Shown piece by piece: positions 10,288 through 20,047 of a stretch of DNA of 25,483 nt. The stretch spans positions 1-25,483 of the forward strand of contig JAADVB010000251.1 of NCBI GenBank assembly GCA_023334545.1, in the 5' to 3' direction. The notes beneath the pieces were generated by a model. That model made no database searches and was not told the origin of the DNA. It worked only from the letters and a program-made list of their open reading frames with translations. The translations under genes were made by a program, and so were the position numbers. Within the stretch, counting starts at the first letter, position 1. Each line of letters opens with the position of its first letter. The stretch is from Salisapilia sapeloensis. Taxonomy: Eukaryota > Oomycota > Peronosporomycetes > Peronosporales > Salisapiliaceae.

Positions 10288-12329
10288 CTATTCTTGAAAG
10301 GAATTTATGATCTTGATAATCGATTGCCATCCGCCGAGGATCATGCCGCACGCGCCAACGGTTATCAAAGTGCAGTGGAAGACGATAGAGATAATGGATG
10401 GAGAGTGCTTATCCAGCGATACGTACAGCAGAGGTGGGATAACGATTGCCAACATACTAGACCCAATGGCTCCAAAGAGACTGATTAACAGACCAACGTC
10501 TGGGACACATACGGCAATTACCATCAACGACGTGCACAGCATGGAACGGAAGAGCGTCCGATTGCATTCGTACTTGGAGATCGTACACACGTGCTGTTCC
10601 ACACATGCAGGCATCGCCCCTTCTTCCTCCATCTTTTGCTGTTTCTGATGTGCATCCACGTCAACGACACCGGACGGCTCGTTGTCTTGATGCCTTCCTT
10701 GTACATCTACTCCAGCTTCTAGAGCTTCCGAGTGATGTTCACGACGTCTCCGGCGTTGAGAAGGTGGGGCAAAGGCTGACTTGTGAGCCATGGCACGCTC
10801 CAGCACTTCGATCGCAGGGTAGAATTGTGTCGGGAAGGAGAGTAAACAGGCAAATGCCATGAGCAGATTGGCGACAGTGACGAGCATACCATCGGCATAT
10901 TGGAAAAGGACTGCTGTGACGCTTCCATTGTCAATTACGCCAAAGGAGATCGTCGGAATAAGACCAATGCAGAGGTAGATGACGAGGATGAAGAGCATGA
11001 CACACCATAGGACGCGTGGAAAGAGCTCTGGATTCTTCATCTCGTTCTGGATAGGAAGGATGAGACCAATGCCTTCAAAGCTGTACACCGCCGTACCTGT
11101 AGAACATGAGAAGCATGTCGTGATAAATGATAGTACAAATAACATACCAAAAAAGCCTGGTAAGAGATCCCAATCGACTAGTGTTGGCTTTCGATGCGCC
11201 GTCTTGTCGTTTGCAGCAAAGTCAAAGGAACAGTAGAAGACGATGCCAATCGCAATCACAACCGACAAGTTCCCTATCGCCATGGTGACTACTAGTTCTT
11301 CTCTAAAGGTACTTTATAGGACGTACCGATGTTCGAAAATGGCGTGATCTTTGCTAGTGTACGGATCCAGGAGAGGACCAGTATGAAGGGGAAAATAAGA
11401 AAGATAATTTGCCGCTCCTGTAGCGCCTCGGACATTCTATCCAAAGTATTAGTTCAAAAGTATACACGAGACAATCAAGAAATGTAGTACGATTCCGGCA
11501 ACACGACGTGGATGTTTGTCGCGATGAATGTAAAGTAGACACAGCAGATACCCAATTGAGTACCGACGAGGAAGATGTCAATGAGCAGTTTGCCTTTCTT
11601 CCCTAAGACTGCTTTGCCGACGTCTCCGAACGACATCCGACCTTCCGGTTTCACCTTCCGCTTCACGTACAAGAGCAAATTCATGTTGTAGATCGACAGC
11701 AATGCCTATGTATACATCTAAGTACTAGTTTCCTATATCTACTACTACATAAAGTTTACGAGTGTCACGAACATGATCGAGGCACCAACGACGCCGGATT
11801 GGGAGAAGCCGTTCGGTAAGGACATGGCTCCCGGTCCGACATTCCCTTTCAGCAAGTGGATGACCGTGGCGGCAATCCCGATCTGTTTTGCCGTTTTTTT
11901 TCGTCTCGATCGTCTACCTCGACTGTTGGATCCTGTCGTCCTTGTCCTCGTGGATGATGAAGTAGATGACGCGCCGCTTTCGCTTGGAAGACTAACGGAA
12001 GATGTCGCGGTTCCATTCACTTTCTTATCGCCTTCTTTCAACTTTGAAGACTCCTTTGTACTAGACAGAGCGGAGCCATCGTGATCACCAACGGAGCTGG
12101 CATGCCGCTGCTGGTCGCTACCGTCCTCATCGCTCTCGACGAGCTCATGATGCTGATTCGCACGTCTCGCAGCAAGACGTTTCGCGTGCTTATCAAAGCT
12201 CGCGAGTGCCTGCTGCTGCGTTCGTATCGCACGGTCTTTAATGGATGATCCGGCATTGACATCGGTCTGGTCCTCCATACTGGACTGGGGGGTGGATCCA
12301 GTGCTATGGAGTAAGCCACTCGACTCCAT
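10288..12329 (-). CDS. AAAP family amino-acid transporter (SLC36/SLC38-like)
   Basis: Five exons on the minus strand, 12329-11760, 11705-11491, 11436-11327, 11288-11148 and 11096-10288, encode 614 residues. Residues 1-148 are a Ser/Thr-rich, basic cytosolic tail. The AAAP core begins with the hallmark GNVGPGAMSLP (162-172) in the first span, then ALLSIYNM and the strongly conserved FFGTAVYSFEGIGLILP, which is formed only when the 51-bp fourth intron is removed. About eleven membrane spans are expected. A polar loop at about residues 447-516, with an RRRRRE run and Gln/Glu-rich sequence, is an insertion relative to animal homologues. Such proteins move neutral amino acids with H+ or Na+. I place the start at the ATG at 12329; the longer frame starts with TTG. 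The third intron would be only 38 bp, the least certain junction. The gene converges on TM9SF with 104 bases between stops. Confidence 0.88.
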
Positions 12330-12873
12330 AGAAAAATGCAAAGAAAAGGATACGGAAGGATATAGAACCTAGTCTGTTTTAAAGGTCCTTCACGATGCGT
12401 TCACTTGCTAACTTGAGTACAAAGTGCACGCCGAAAGGTTTGTTCTGAAGCCCCGACGCATGCGACGGTTTATTAACACGTATGATCAGGAAAAATATTG
12501 GTACAGTCTGCAGGTGCGCTTTCACAGGAACAGCTGGAAACTGTCTATTCTAATCTGAGACAAACGGGATCTCGGAAGCGAGCTGCCGTCCATGTTCAAG
12601 TTGCACGTACGCGTCTGGAAGATGGTCGAGACGACACGTTGAGCGTTTGGATAGGACAAAAGTACTTTTGGACATTGATTAGACCATACGAGTACTTGTA
12701 CAAGTTTAATGGATGCATGCGCACGTACTTGAATTAACGGTACCAATAGACTGCTCGGCGTTCGAAAGGACACAGCTGGGCTATTCTTAGCTTTCGTATC
12801 CACACGGACGATGTATCAAGAGCAATACGATCTACTGGTCATTTGGCGAGACACATATTCGTCATAATAGACG
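12330..12873. other. Intergenic region; possible small unannotated + strand exon(s)
   Basis: This stretch separates two minus-strand genes, so it should hold the transporter promoter and the 3' end of the GTPase gene. On the plus strand, two overlapping frames have a protein-like composition with frequent Trp, Tyr and charged residues. One is open from about 12412 to a TGA at 12562-12564, with an ATG at 12460. The other is open to 12737 and begins with a TTG at 12498. Splice-like GT and AG dinucleotides lie between them. I cannot build a convincing gene model, so no CDS is called. Confidence 0.3.
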
Positions 12874-15038
12874 TTACACTTTGGTTTCCTACGTACATCA
12901 TCAGTAGCTCGTACAATACATGTACAAGTATTACGTACCAAACTCATGACGATACGATTCCACGCTTCCATACTCTGTATCAAGTGTCTCCACTTGGCTT
13001 CTCCATCTAGCCCCTTCTTCTTCCGTTCCTTCTGAACAAGCTCCATCAACTCTTCCGTTCCCTCCACATGCTCCAACTTTTGTATCAACTGATCGTAAAA
13101 CGCATTCGATAACATATCCACTTGTGCCTCAGGAGGTGCCTGTACATGCTCCTGTCGTACTTGCATATCCTTCTCCTTCTTCTCGGAACGTATAGGGGAT
13201 GAAGACGGTACGGTATTAAATGATCCACTAGAACTACTGATAGAGGACGCTCGATGCCATGCTGCAGGCGTCGTCAATGACCACGTATCTGTTTCGCCAC
13301 TTGACTCCATTTCCCCGTCTTTCTGGACGATATTGAACGACAGATTGCGAGAGAAGACAAGACCTCGGTACGCATTCTTTCGAACGCTTCGGAGGCATCT
13401 CCAGAGAGTCGAAAAGGATGCTCGAGACCGACGAGAGGCACCAATGTGGTACTGCTTGTAGGCATATTCGATCAAAACATGATGCACATGGTCCTGTCCG
13501 ACGTACGACAGAATCAACGTCCGTGCATCCTTCCGACGCAGCAAAAACGAACCTTCTGGTCGGTCTTTCAAAAGACTTTCAGAGCGAGACCGAGTGATAC
13601 TGCCAGCGAAAAACTTCCACACCATCTCATCATTCAATCGATCTTGCTCTCGTTTCCTCTCCTCCTTCTCTTCCTCCGTCTCCCCCACCTCTTCCACACT
13701 CTCATCCTCTTCCTCTTCTTCACTATCCAAGTACTTGACATTCGCGAAAGGGAATGAAAACTCCGTCTCTTCTTCGGAACTTTCTTCCTCCTCTCGAGCA
13801 ATAAAACTATCCGAGTGGACGTACAATCCCTTCCCATCGTCTCGACCGAGGATCCAGTAGCTACCATAGTCACGTCGAGGCCATAGCTCTTGTGCCGTGC
13901 CTGCTTTCGACTCGTTATGACCGACACTCTCGTCTTCTACGTCCTGTCGAGGCAATGAGGTTATAGCAAACGTTGGTAGACGTAGGAGAGACGCAGAGAA
14001 CTCCGTCGAGTCGTCTTCAGACGGACCACTTTCGATCGGCAGACTAGTCTCCGCCGATCCGAACAGCGGCTGTGGCTTATCCATAAACTCCATCGACTTC
14101 ATACTACGCTGACTGGATCGATTCTTGATAATAAACTCAACCATACGCTCTAAAGCAGCCATGACCGCCGGATGGCGTTCGTTTTCGCCAAACGAAGACC
14201 GACCAACGGTCCACATCCAGCCTTTGAAGCCTGCAGCTTTTGCATACGAGTTAATATCGTCGCTTGCCATGACACGCTTCTGGATCATGTCTGCTTTATG
14301 AGCTAACAGGAAGAACGGAATCTCTTTCGCTGAGATGTATTGACCTAAATTATGTCGCCACTTGTCGATGGCAGCGATGGAGCTAACTCGGTGGACATTA
14401 AAGACCATGAAGAGTCCGTCAAGCTCTTCACATAATAGAGATTGTAAAGACGATGCAGATATGCCTTTACCAGTATCTACTTCTATACTAGACACATCCC
14501 AAATGTGAAGAATCACCTCTCGATTGCCTGTCTTTGGAGATCGGAACTTGAGAGAGCTCACATCAGCGCCAATGGTTGGATTATACGTCACCCGAAATGG
14601 CCGTTGTAGCCACCTACGTACGATACTAGTCTTCCCCTATAGATATGGTTACTATTCTAGCACGATACGAATGAAATACATGTCAGATACCACGCCTGGC
14701 CCTCCGACGATGCCGATTTTAAACTCCAGGTTGGCGCTAAACGTATCAGGACCAGAGTGGGCTGGGCCGATGGAAGCAGCCGGACCAGATTCGGCCCTTG
14801 ATCCGGCCGCACCGTTGCCAAGGAAGGTGGAGGACAGCATCTTCATCCATCGCGAAGTCGCATGATCCACTTCCTGCACAAACGACTGACCGATGGCGCT
14901 GAAGCGTGCACTTGAAGCCTCTGATCCGTCTGCTGGGAAAGACACGGGATATGAGCTAGCAGAGGATGTTGGAGATTGAATCGGAGATCGTGTAGGCATG
15001 GGAGGCAGCCCATCCCGAGCAGCTTGTCGCTCCCCCAT
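12874..15038 (-). CDS. Small GTPase-like domain fused to an SH2 domain
   Basis: Exons 15038-14691, 14636-12939 and 12888-12874 encode 686 residues. Residues 1-103 are a Ser/Pro/Ala-rich tail. A Ras/Rab-type domain follows at about 105-290. It has a P-loop GGPGVGKTS (112-120), made only when the 54-bp first intron is removed, and a switch I threonine in NPTIGAD. The G3 motif is WDVSS instead of DxxGQ (162-166), and HKAD replaces NKxD (229-232). After a linker and a long acidic run (about 421-443) comes an SH2 domain at about 456-536, with WKFFAGSITR, EGSFLLRRK and the phosphotyrosine-binding Arg at about 483. The tail is Ser-rich and basic with predicted helices. This suggests a nucleotide-regulated adaptor recruited to phosphotyrosine; that role is inference. 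The last 5-codon exon depends on a 50-bp GTACGTAA...TACGTAG intron; without splicing the frame ends at 12816. Confidence 0.85.
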
Positions 15039-15259
15039 TGTCAGATATTGTGATGCAGATCACTAATTCTACGTTACAATCTCTTTTTCAATACGTTAAT
15101 ATAGACAGACGGTGTGTTTTAGTGGATGGGTAAAATGTAGCCACTTGAATAAATATGAGTGATACACCAAATAAAGTATAAACAATTGCCAACATTAATT
15201 ATGGGCTGGAAGTTTCGACTTGGCAGTTTTTATAAGCGACCTGTCCAAAGTTGGCCAAA
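15039..15259. promoter_or_regulatory. Shared divergent promoter region, GTPase-SH2 / CYB5D1
   Basis: The two genes are transcribed away from each other with only 221 bases between their start codons, so both promoters must lie here or extend into the genes. The sequence is AT-rich. I see no exact match to a known core element, so no individual site is assigned. Confidence 0.45.
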
Positions 15260-16208
15260 ATGGATGATGTTGTGGCACCAGATGAGCCGAGTGAGCAAGA
15301 GACAAATACTAAGAAGCAGCGCTACTATACACCTCGTGAAGTTGCGCGTCATAACCAACCTGAAGTACTTGCATTTAATGAATAGCTGTTAGTACTTCTT
15401 TTATGCTGACAACTATTCGTTTTAACTTCAGGACTGCTGGATTTCCATTCATCACCGAGTTTTAGACATTACGGGCTTGATCCAAGATCATCAAGGTAGG
15501 TCTACAAGATTGTTGCGTGCCACGGTATTCGAGCATTTTAAAGCATGCTCTCTTCATGCCGAAGTACAATTATTGTGATAGCAAGTGTTAATATATTCCT
15601 ATCGCAACAGGGGCATTGACACAACCTTTGGTTCGACATGCTGGTGAAGATCTATCCCATTGGTTCGACCGCGAGACTGGTGATGTATGCTGACATTTTG
15701 AAATACATTAACAGCCTTCCCGAACCGAACACTCACTGCAATATAGATAAAGACATACATGGACCCGAAAAAGCAAATTGAAGTTCCTTTTCTTCCTCAC
15801 GGGCCATTCGTAGATGTCCCACCGTCAGAGCCGACATCTTCTTGGAGTACGCACAATATCGTGCCTTGGTGGCAATCTCCTCGTTACACAGTCGGGAAAC
15901 TATCCAAGAAAGTTAAATGGATTGAAATTGTGAATGTTCTCACACAGCAGACACATTCACTAGAAGTTTGTTGTGAAGAAACAATTGACGAGATTCAGGA
16001 TCGGTACCTCACGTTAAACTCCCATGCTGCAAGCTATACTTGGAAGTACTTGGATGCAGGTGAATTCGTTCCTCTCGACATGAAGCGGACACTGGATGAG
16101 AACGGAATCCCTGACGACACAGAGTGCTTCGAACGATTTGATATGGACGATCAAAAGTACAAGCCTATCATACACATTTACTACAACGATGACTTGACGA
16201 TCCAATGA
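15260..16208 (+). CDS. CYB5D1: Cytochrome b5 domain-containing protein 1 (ciliary)
   Basis: Four exons, 15260-15364, 15432-15495, 15611-15684 and 15747-16208, encode 234 residues, close to the 228 of the human protein as I recall it. The N-terminal b5-like domain starts with YYTPREVARHN (22-32), then DCWISIHHRVLDITGL, and at residue 55 a His in DHQG where classical b5 has HPGG. RHAGEDLSHWF (65-75) follows. The C-terminal part has the family's PFLPHGPFVDVPP and a ubiquitin-like stretch around WIEIVNVLTQQT. In animals and algae CYB5D1 is a cilium protein linked to the axoneme and redox control of beating, so its presence predicts a flagellate life stage. Whether the altered b5 site binds haem in this protein is not shown by the sequence. 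Confidence 0.9.
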
Positions 16209-16350
16209 TAACCGAAAGGGTATGAATGAATTAAACAAAACTTTTATTGAATAAAGCGTTTCATCACGTTGCCGAAACGACACTTGAGATAAGCCTTACC
16301 ATCAAGCCAAGCTTGCTCTACTTTTTATCACTGGCTTCAACCCGTCAATT

Positions 16351-17971
16351 ATGAGCTCTATCAGCAAAAGCGTGCAATCGTCTGTCGCTAGTTCATTCAT
16401 CAGCGCATCGGCCAGTGGAACGGAGCGCAGTATATCTCGTCGTCGGTCCGGGGCAAGTTCGGCAGACATTATTCACAATGCCAACAATGCAAGGATGAAA
16501 GAGCTTGCTGATAAAATTGGTATACTATCATTCAAATGGGACTGTGCCGTTTATACTGATAGATTGTTATGCTGCAGGCCACTTATCTGATCTAGCTAAT
16601 GACATGCTATCGGACCTAGAAGATGAAAGCGAGAGATTGTACGCAAGGATGGGAAAAGCTGAAACTCGCCTAGGACGTATAAGAAAGAAGCAAAGTCCAC
16701 TAAACCACTCTGACGCTCACTCGAATGAAGAGGCTGCAACTTCTGTCGTATTAAAAGCATTTAAAAAGCTTTATGAAAAATGCCAAGACGAACCGCAGTT
16801 TTATTTGGTAGGACGAATCTTTGCTAGACAACATAATGGTATACCAAACTTGACGCTACATCAGTTTGCCGATCTAGGTTTCGATGTAATGAAGTCAGCA
16901 CATCTGAGCAGTCCAAACCTCTTTGAAGAGCAGTGGGTAGCAGAACAGGAAGCGATACAAGAGCAAGCACTAAAGAGACGTGAAGAGCGCCGTCAGCGAA
17001 GAAGAGCGTCCAAAAGATTACCTGCTCAACCGTTTCCTGACCGTCGCTCGTCTCTTATCCGGAACGACTCTGCTTCTATTCTACAGCGAATCAAGTCTTG
17101 GAGAGATGGCAAGTCCAGCAGTGGGCAACTCTCTCGGCGTCCGTCCAAGAGCCAAACGTCTAAAAAGCAAAGTTGGACTCCCGAGTTAGAACAAGAGCTT
17201 GGTGTCCAAGAGATTGAAGAAGTCGAAGAGATCCCACCACCTCCGCCTGAACCGTACCCAGAACATGACAGCCCATTAGCACAGGATGATCAGGATGAGT
17301 ACACAGAGGAAGCTTCACCAGAAAGATCGAATCGATCGGTTGATAAGAGCATAGAAAGCGAAATTGCCGAGAACTACTCTTCTTATGGAAGTATTCGAAA
17401 TGATCCGTTTGACGCAGGAAACGATACGGATATTCCACCTCCACCTCCACCGCCTATCGACGACGACAATGAAGACTATGATGACGCTGCCAATGAAGGC
17501 CAAACGACATTGACTCCTGATGCCCGAGATAACACCCCACCTTCGACTCCACGCATAGCTCCATCACCACGAAACTTGCTGAATGAAATCCAGTCTGGTG
17601 CCCAACTACGTTCCATCCAGGTATCGACAATATGCATTCGACTATACATGTAAGATCATTTCCATTTTACCAGGTAAACAAGCCGGAACCAACGTCAAAA
17701 GCAGTGCCACCAAGCTCCCTGTTGCAACAGATCAAGGCAGTAAGTGTCAATTGATTCTGCTTACTGATAGCATACTCATACCTCCCGTCCATAGACACAA
17801 GGCCAGTTACGTCACATTGAACGCCAGCCACCACCACCACCACGTCATCCTTCTTACTCTGCTCCGTTTGCTGATTCCATCGCTCGCATACTTGAGCGTA
17901 GAGCTGTCATTGCCTACGAGTCAGATAGTGATAGCGGTAGTGGATATCACAGCAGTGATGACGAATGGTAA
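16351..17971 (+). CDS. SCAR: SCAR/WAVE actin nucleation-promoting factor
   Basis: Four exons, 16351-16519, 16578-17620, 17674-17739 and 17795-17971, encode 484 residues. The WAVE homology domain lies at about residues 45-170: LSDLANDMLSDLEDESE, a coiled segment with ARMGKAETRLGRI, and the FEEQWVAEQE block, followed by a basic stretch. The middle is acidic with proline runs (IPPPPPEP and IPPPPPPP). The C-terminus is a full VCA module: WH2 motifs RNLLNEIQSGAQLRSI and SSLLQQIKATQGQLRHIE, a central helix SIARILERRAV, and an acidic tail ending in DDEW with the terminal tryptophan. These bind G-actin and the Arp2/3 complex to start branched filaments, downstream of Rac in the WAVE complex. The VCA is split across three exons, and the second WH2 depends on the small 66-bp exon. 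Confidence 0.93.
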
Positions 17972-18071
17972 CATGAATAAAAAAAGTTAGATGCTTTCCA
18001 AGCCAGATTTGCCATTGCTTTACTTGGTTACTACCCAGCTCAGCTTTCGTACTATCTCGTTTAAAGCTGAC

Positions 18072-19231
18072 CTACGACTGGACATTGGCAGATCCTCTTC
18101 CTCCGTTCTGCCATCCACCTCCACGACGTCCACGCCCTCTTCCGCCACGACGACGATTTCCATTGCCTCGTCCACGTCCATTACGGTGGTTACGTCGATC
18201 GGTTAAGCCAACGGCTCCAAATGTCTCTGAGTTTAGTTTTCGTTCATCACTAGCCGTCAATCGACCTTTCCTATTGCCTTCCAACCGATCGAGTGCGTCG
18301 CACGAGATCGTGTCAAAGAAGGAGGATTTCTGATACGATCCTTGACTCTCCTTCTTATCCAACTTGGAGAACTCGCTCTCTTTATCGAACGTGTTGAGCT
18401 TCTCTTCGAAATTGAAATCTCCAGATGTCGCGACAGTCGGAGGCTCCTCCGGTTTATCGCCATTCGGTGCACGGCGTTCCTTACGACGTAAGAGGTGGTT
18501 ACCCATTCCTGGTGTCGTACGATTGTTTCCATTCGATGGGGCAGGAGCATTCGATCGCTGGGGTGCATCCGTTTGCTTCTGCTCTCCTGCTACCTGCTTA
18601 CTTGGCTCTTGTGTCGGTGCACCAGAAACGGAGCCAGGCGTTAGCAGCGTACGTTTCTACACGGAAAAATTAATATCTAGCTGTACTACTGTAGTGAGTC
18701 GAGTAGACAAACCTCTTCGGACGATTGCTCCTCCCGTTGTACGGCAGGTTGCGGGGCTTGTTGTACAGGCGGCTGCTGAGGTTTTTGTTGCTGCTGAGGG
18801 GCTTGAGGTGGAGCAGGAGGGGCTGGAGGGGCAGGAGGGGCAGGAGGAGCCCGTGGAGGGCTTGCTTGAGGAGGAGCTGGTGGAGCCGCCGGGGGTGGTC
18901 CGTATCCATAGCCTGGAGTAGGAGGCTGTTGAGGAGGCTGCGGCGCAGAGGGTGCTGCCTCGCAAACGTGCAGGTCCTTGATTTCGGATGCCTTGAACGT
19001 AGCAAACTGCAAGACCTGAGGAGACGGAGGCACGCGTTCAGCTCGCCGCCCTTCAGTGCCGAAGGACCGAACGTTCTGCAGAGCTACGGTGCTTTGTCGA
19101 GTGTCGATATTAAAAAGGAAGCCTTCGTAGCGCACATCTGTCTTGGAGATGAGGCTGATGCGTGAACCAATGTACGGGATGCCGTCCTTGGGTTGCTCTT
19201 GGGCGCTCTGGGGAGGCTGCTGCTGTTCCAT
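18072..19231 (-). CDS. LSM14: LSM14 / RAP55 / Scd6 mRNP assembly factor
   Basis: Two exons, 19231-18713 and 18656-18072, encode 367 residues; the intron is 56 bp, phase 0. The domain order is complete for the family. The N-terminal LSm14 domain is at about 18-95 ([18 protein letters not shown], then [10 protein letters not shown]). A Pro/Gln-rich linker follows at about 96-170, the FDF region at 252-275 ([12 protein letters not shown]), the FFD box near 281-290 ([10 protein letters not shown]), the TFG box at 311-324, and an RGG-rich tail at about 328-362. Such proteins bind mRNA and the DDX6 helicase, repress translation and build P-bodies. The exon 1 linker contains Ala-Pro-Pro tandem repeats. 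The gene converges on SCAR with 100 bases between the two stop codons. Confidence 0.95.
18813..18848 (-). repeat. 9-bp tandem repeat encoding Ala-Pro-Pro
   Basis: Four adjacent 9-base units, gcaggaggg with single-base variants, lie inside the proline-rich linker of LSM14 and encode repeated Ala-Pro-Pro on the minus strand. The unit is a multiple of three, so copy-number change would alter linker length without breaking the frame. Confidence 0.85.
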
Positions 19232-19280
19232 TATTTCGTTCCAAGGATTTTATACGTGTATGCCAGCGAATCAGGCTATT

Positions 19281-19291
19281 CTTGAAATGAA
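19281..19291 (-). promoter_or_regulatory. Initiator-like element of the LSM14 gene
   Basis: On the minus strand, TCATTTCAA fits the nine-position oomycete initiator consensus YCAYTYYNA exactly and lies about 50-60 bases before the LSM14 start codon, a usual distance for a short 5' UTR. The extended WTTTG part of the consensus is not matched. The role as a transcription start is inferred. Confidence 0.4.
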
Positions 19292-19487
19292 TTCCGGTTC
19301 TTTTGTGGCTATGCAAACTCAATACTTTAAACTATAGTAATCTATATAGATAAACAGAATATTTTTATACAGCATAAAAAGAAATGTGCAAAACATAATA
19401 GGTTAAAATTATATTTATTTATCGTTAGATGGATGGTTTTGATGGACGAATCAGCAAGAAAACAAAGAAAGCGAAGAAAGCATCAGC

Positions 19488-19874
19488 ATGAGTCGGTACC
19501 ACTCGCGTCCACAGCATTCAATGGATCTAGACATTGATTCTTCTTCCGAAGACAATACGAGCTATCATGCAATGGACGTGCGTGAATTGGAAGGCTATCG
19601 AGATAATGCAATGGCACGTCAGGATGAACAGCTCGACGATATATACGACGGTGTCGTCAATCTTCGTGATGGAGCACATGAAATCAATAACGAAGTGACT
19701 GGTCAGAACGCTCTAATCGATGATGTACACAACCGCATGGACGGTGCTGGAAGCGACCTGGAGGAGCAAACCGAAAAATCTCGAGAAGTGCAGCACAAGA
19801 ATCGGCATGCGTGTGGCTTGTACGGCGTCATCGTCGTCGAAGTCATTGTCTTGATCGTAGTCTTTGCCGTCTAG
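19488..19874 (+). CDS. Qc-SNARE, minimal (syntaxin 8/6-like)
   Basis: A single exon encodes 128 residues. Residues 1-40 are acidic and polar. The SNARE helix at about 41-103 begins RQDEQLDDIYDGVVNL. It has the zero-layer glutamine Q73 in EVTGQNALIDDV, the pattern of the Qc class. A tail anchor at about 111-127 (LYGVIVVEVIVLIVVF) ends the protein. The usual N-terminal helical bundle of syntaxin 6 and 8 is absent. It would sit on endosomal, TGN or vacuolar membranes and supply one helix of a fusion complex. An upstream exon encoding a longer N-terminus is not visible in the 256 bases between this gene and LSM14. Confidence 0.88.
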   Translation: MSRYHSRPQHSMDLDIDSSSEDNTSYHAMDVRELEGYRDNAMARQDEQLDDIYDGVVNLRDGAHEINNEVTGQNALIDDVHNRMDGAGSDLEEQTEKSREVQHKNRHACGLYGVIVVEVIVLIVVFAV

Positions 19875-20047
19875 ACTCGTCAGACTATTCTATATTGCAA
19901 TCAAGCATGCCATTTACACTATTATTCAGCAGTTTCTCGTCCGTCGTTCTCGTCTACTCTTATTCATGTGGCAGAAAAATAGAAGCAGTACAATCGACAC
20001 TTTATGTTCAAAGGTGGGATTAGTGCATTCAAGCCACTTTATACTGC

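Noticed and set aside
12327-12341. Longer transporter start at 12341
   Set aside because: The codon there is TTG; the first ATG in frame is at 12329, and non-ATG starts are not needed.
18725-19165. Long + strand frames opposite LSM14
   Set aside because: They are antisense shadows of the Pro/Gln-rich linker, giving Arg/Leu-rich low-complexity translations.
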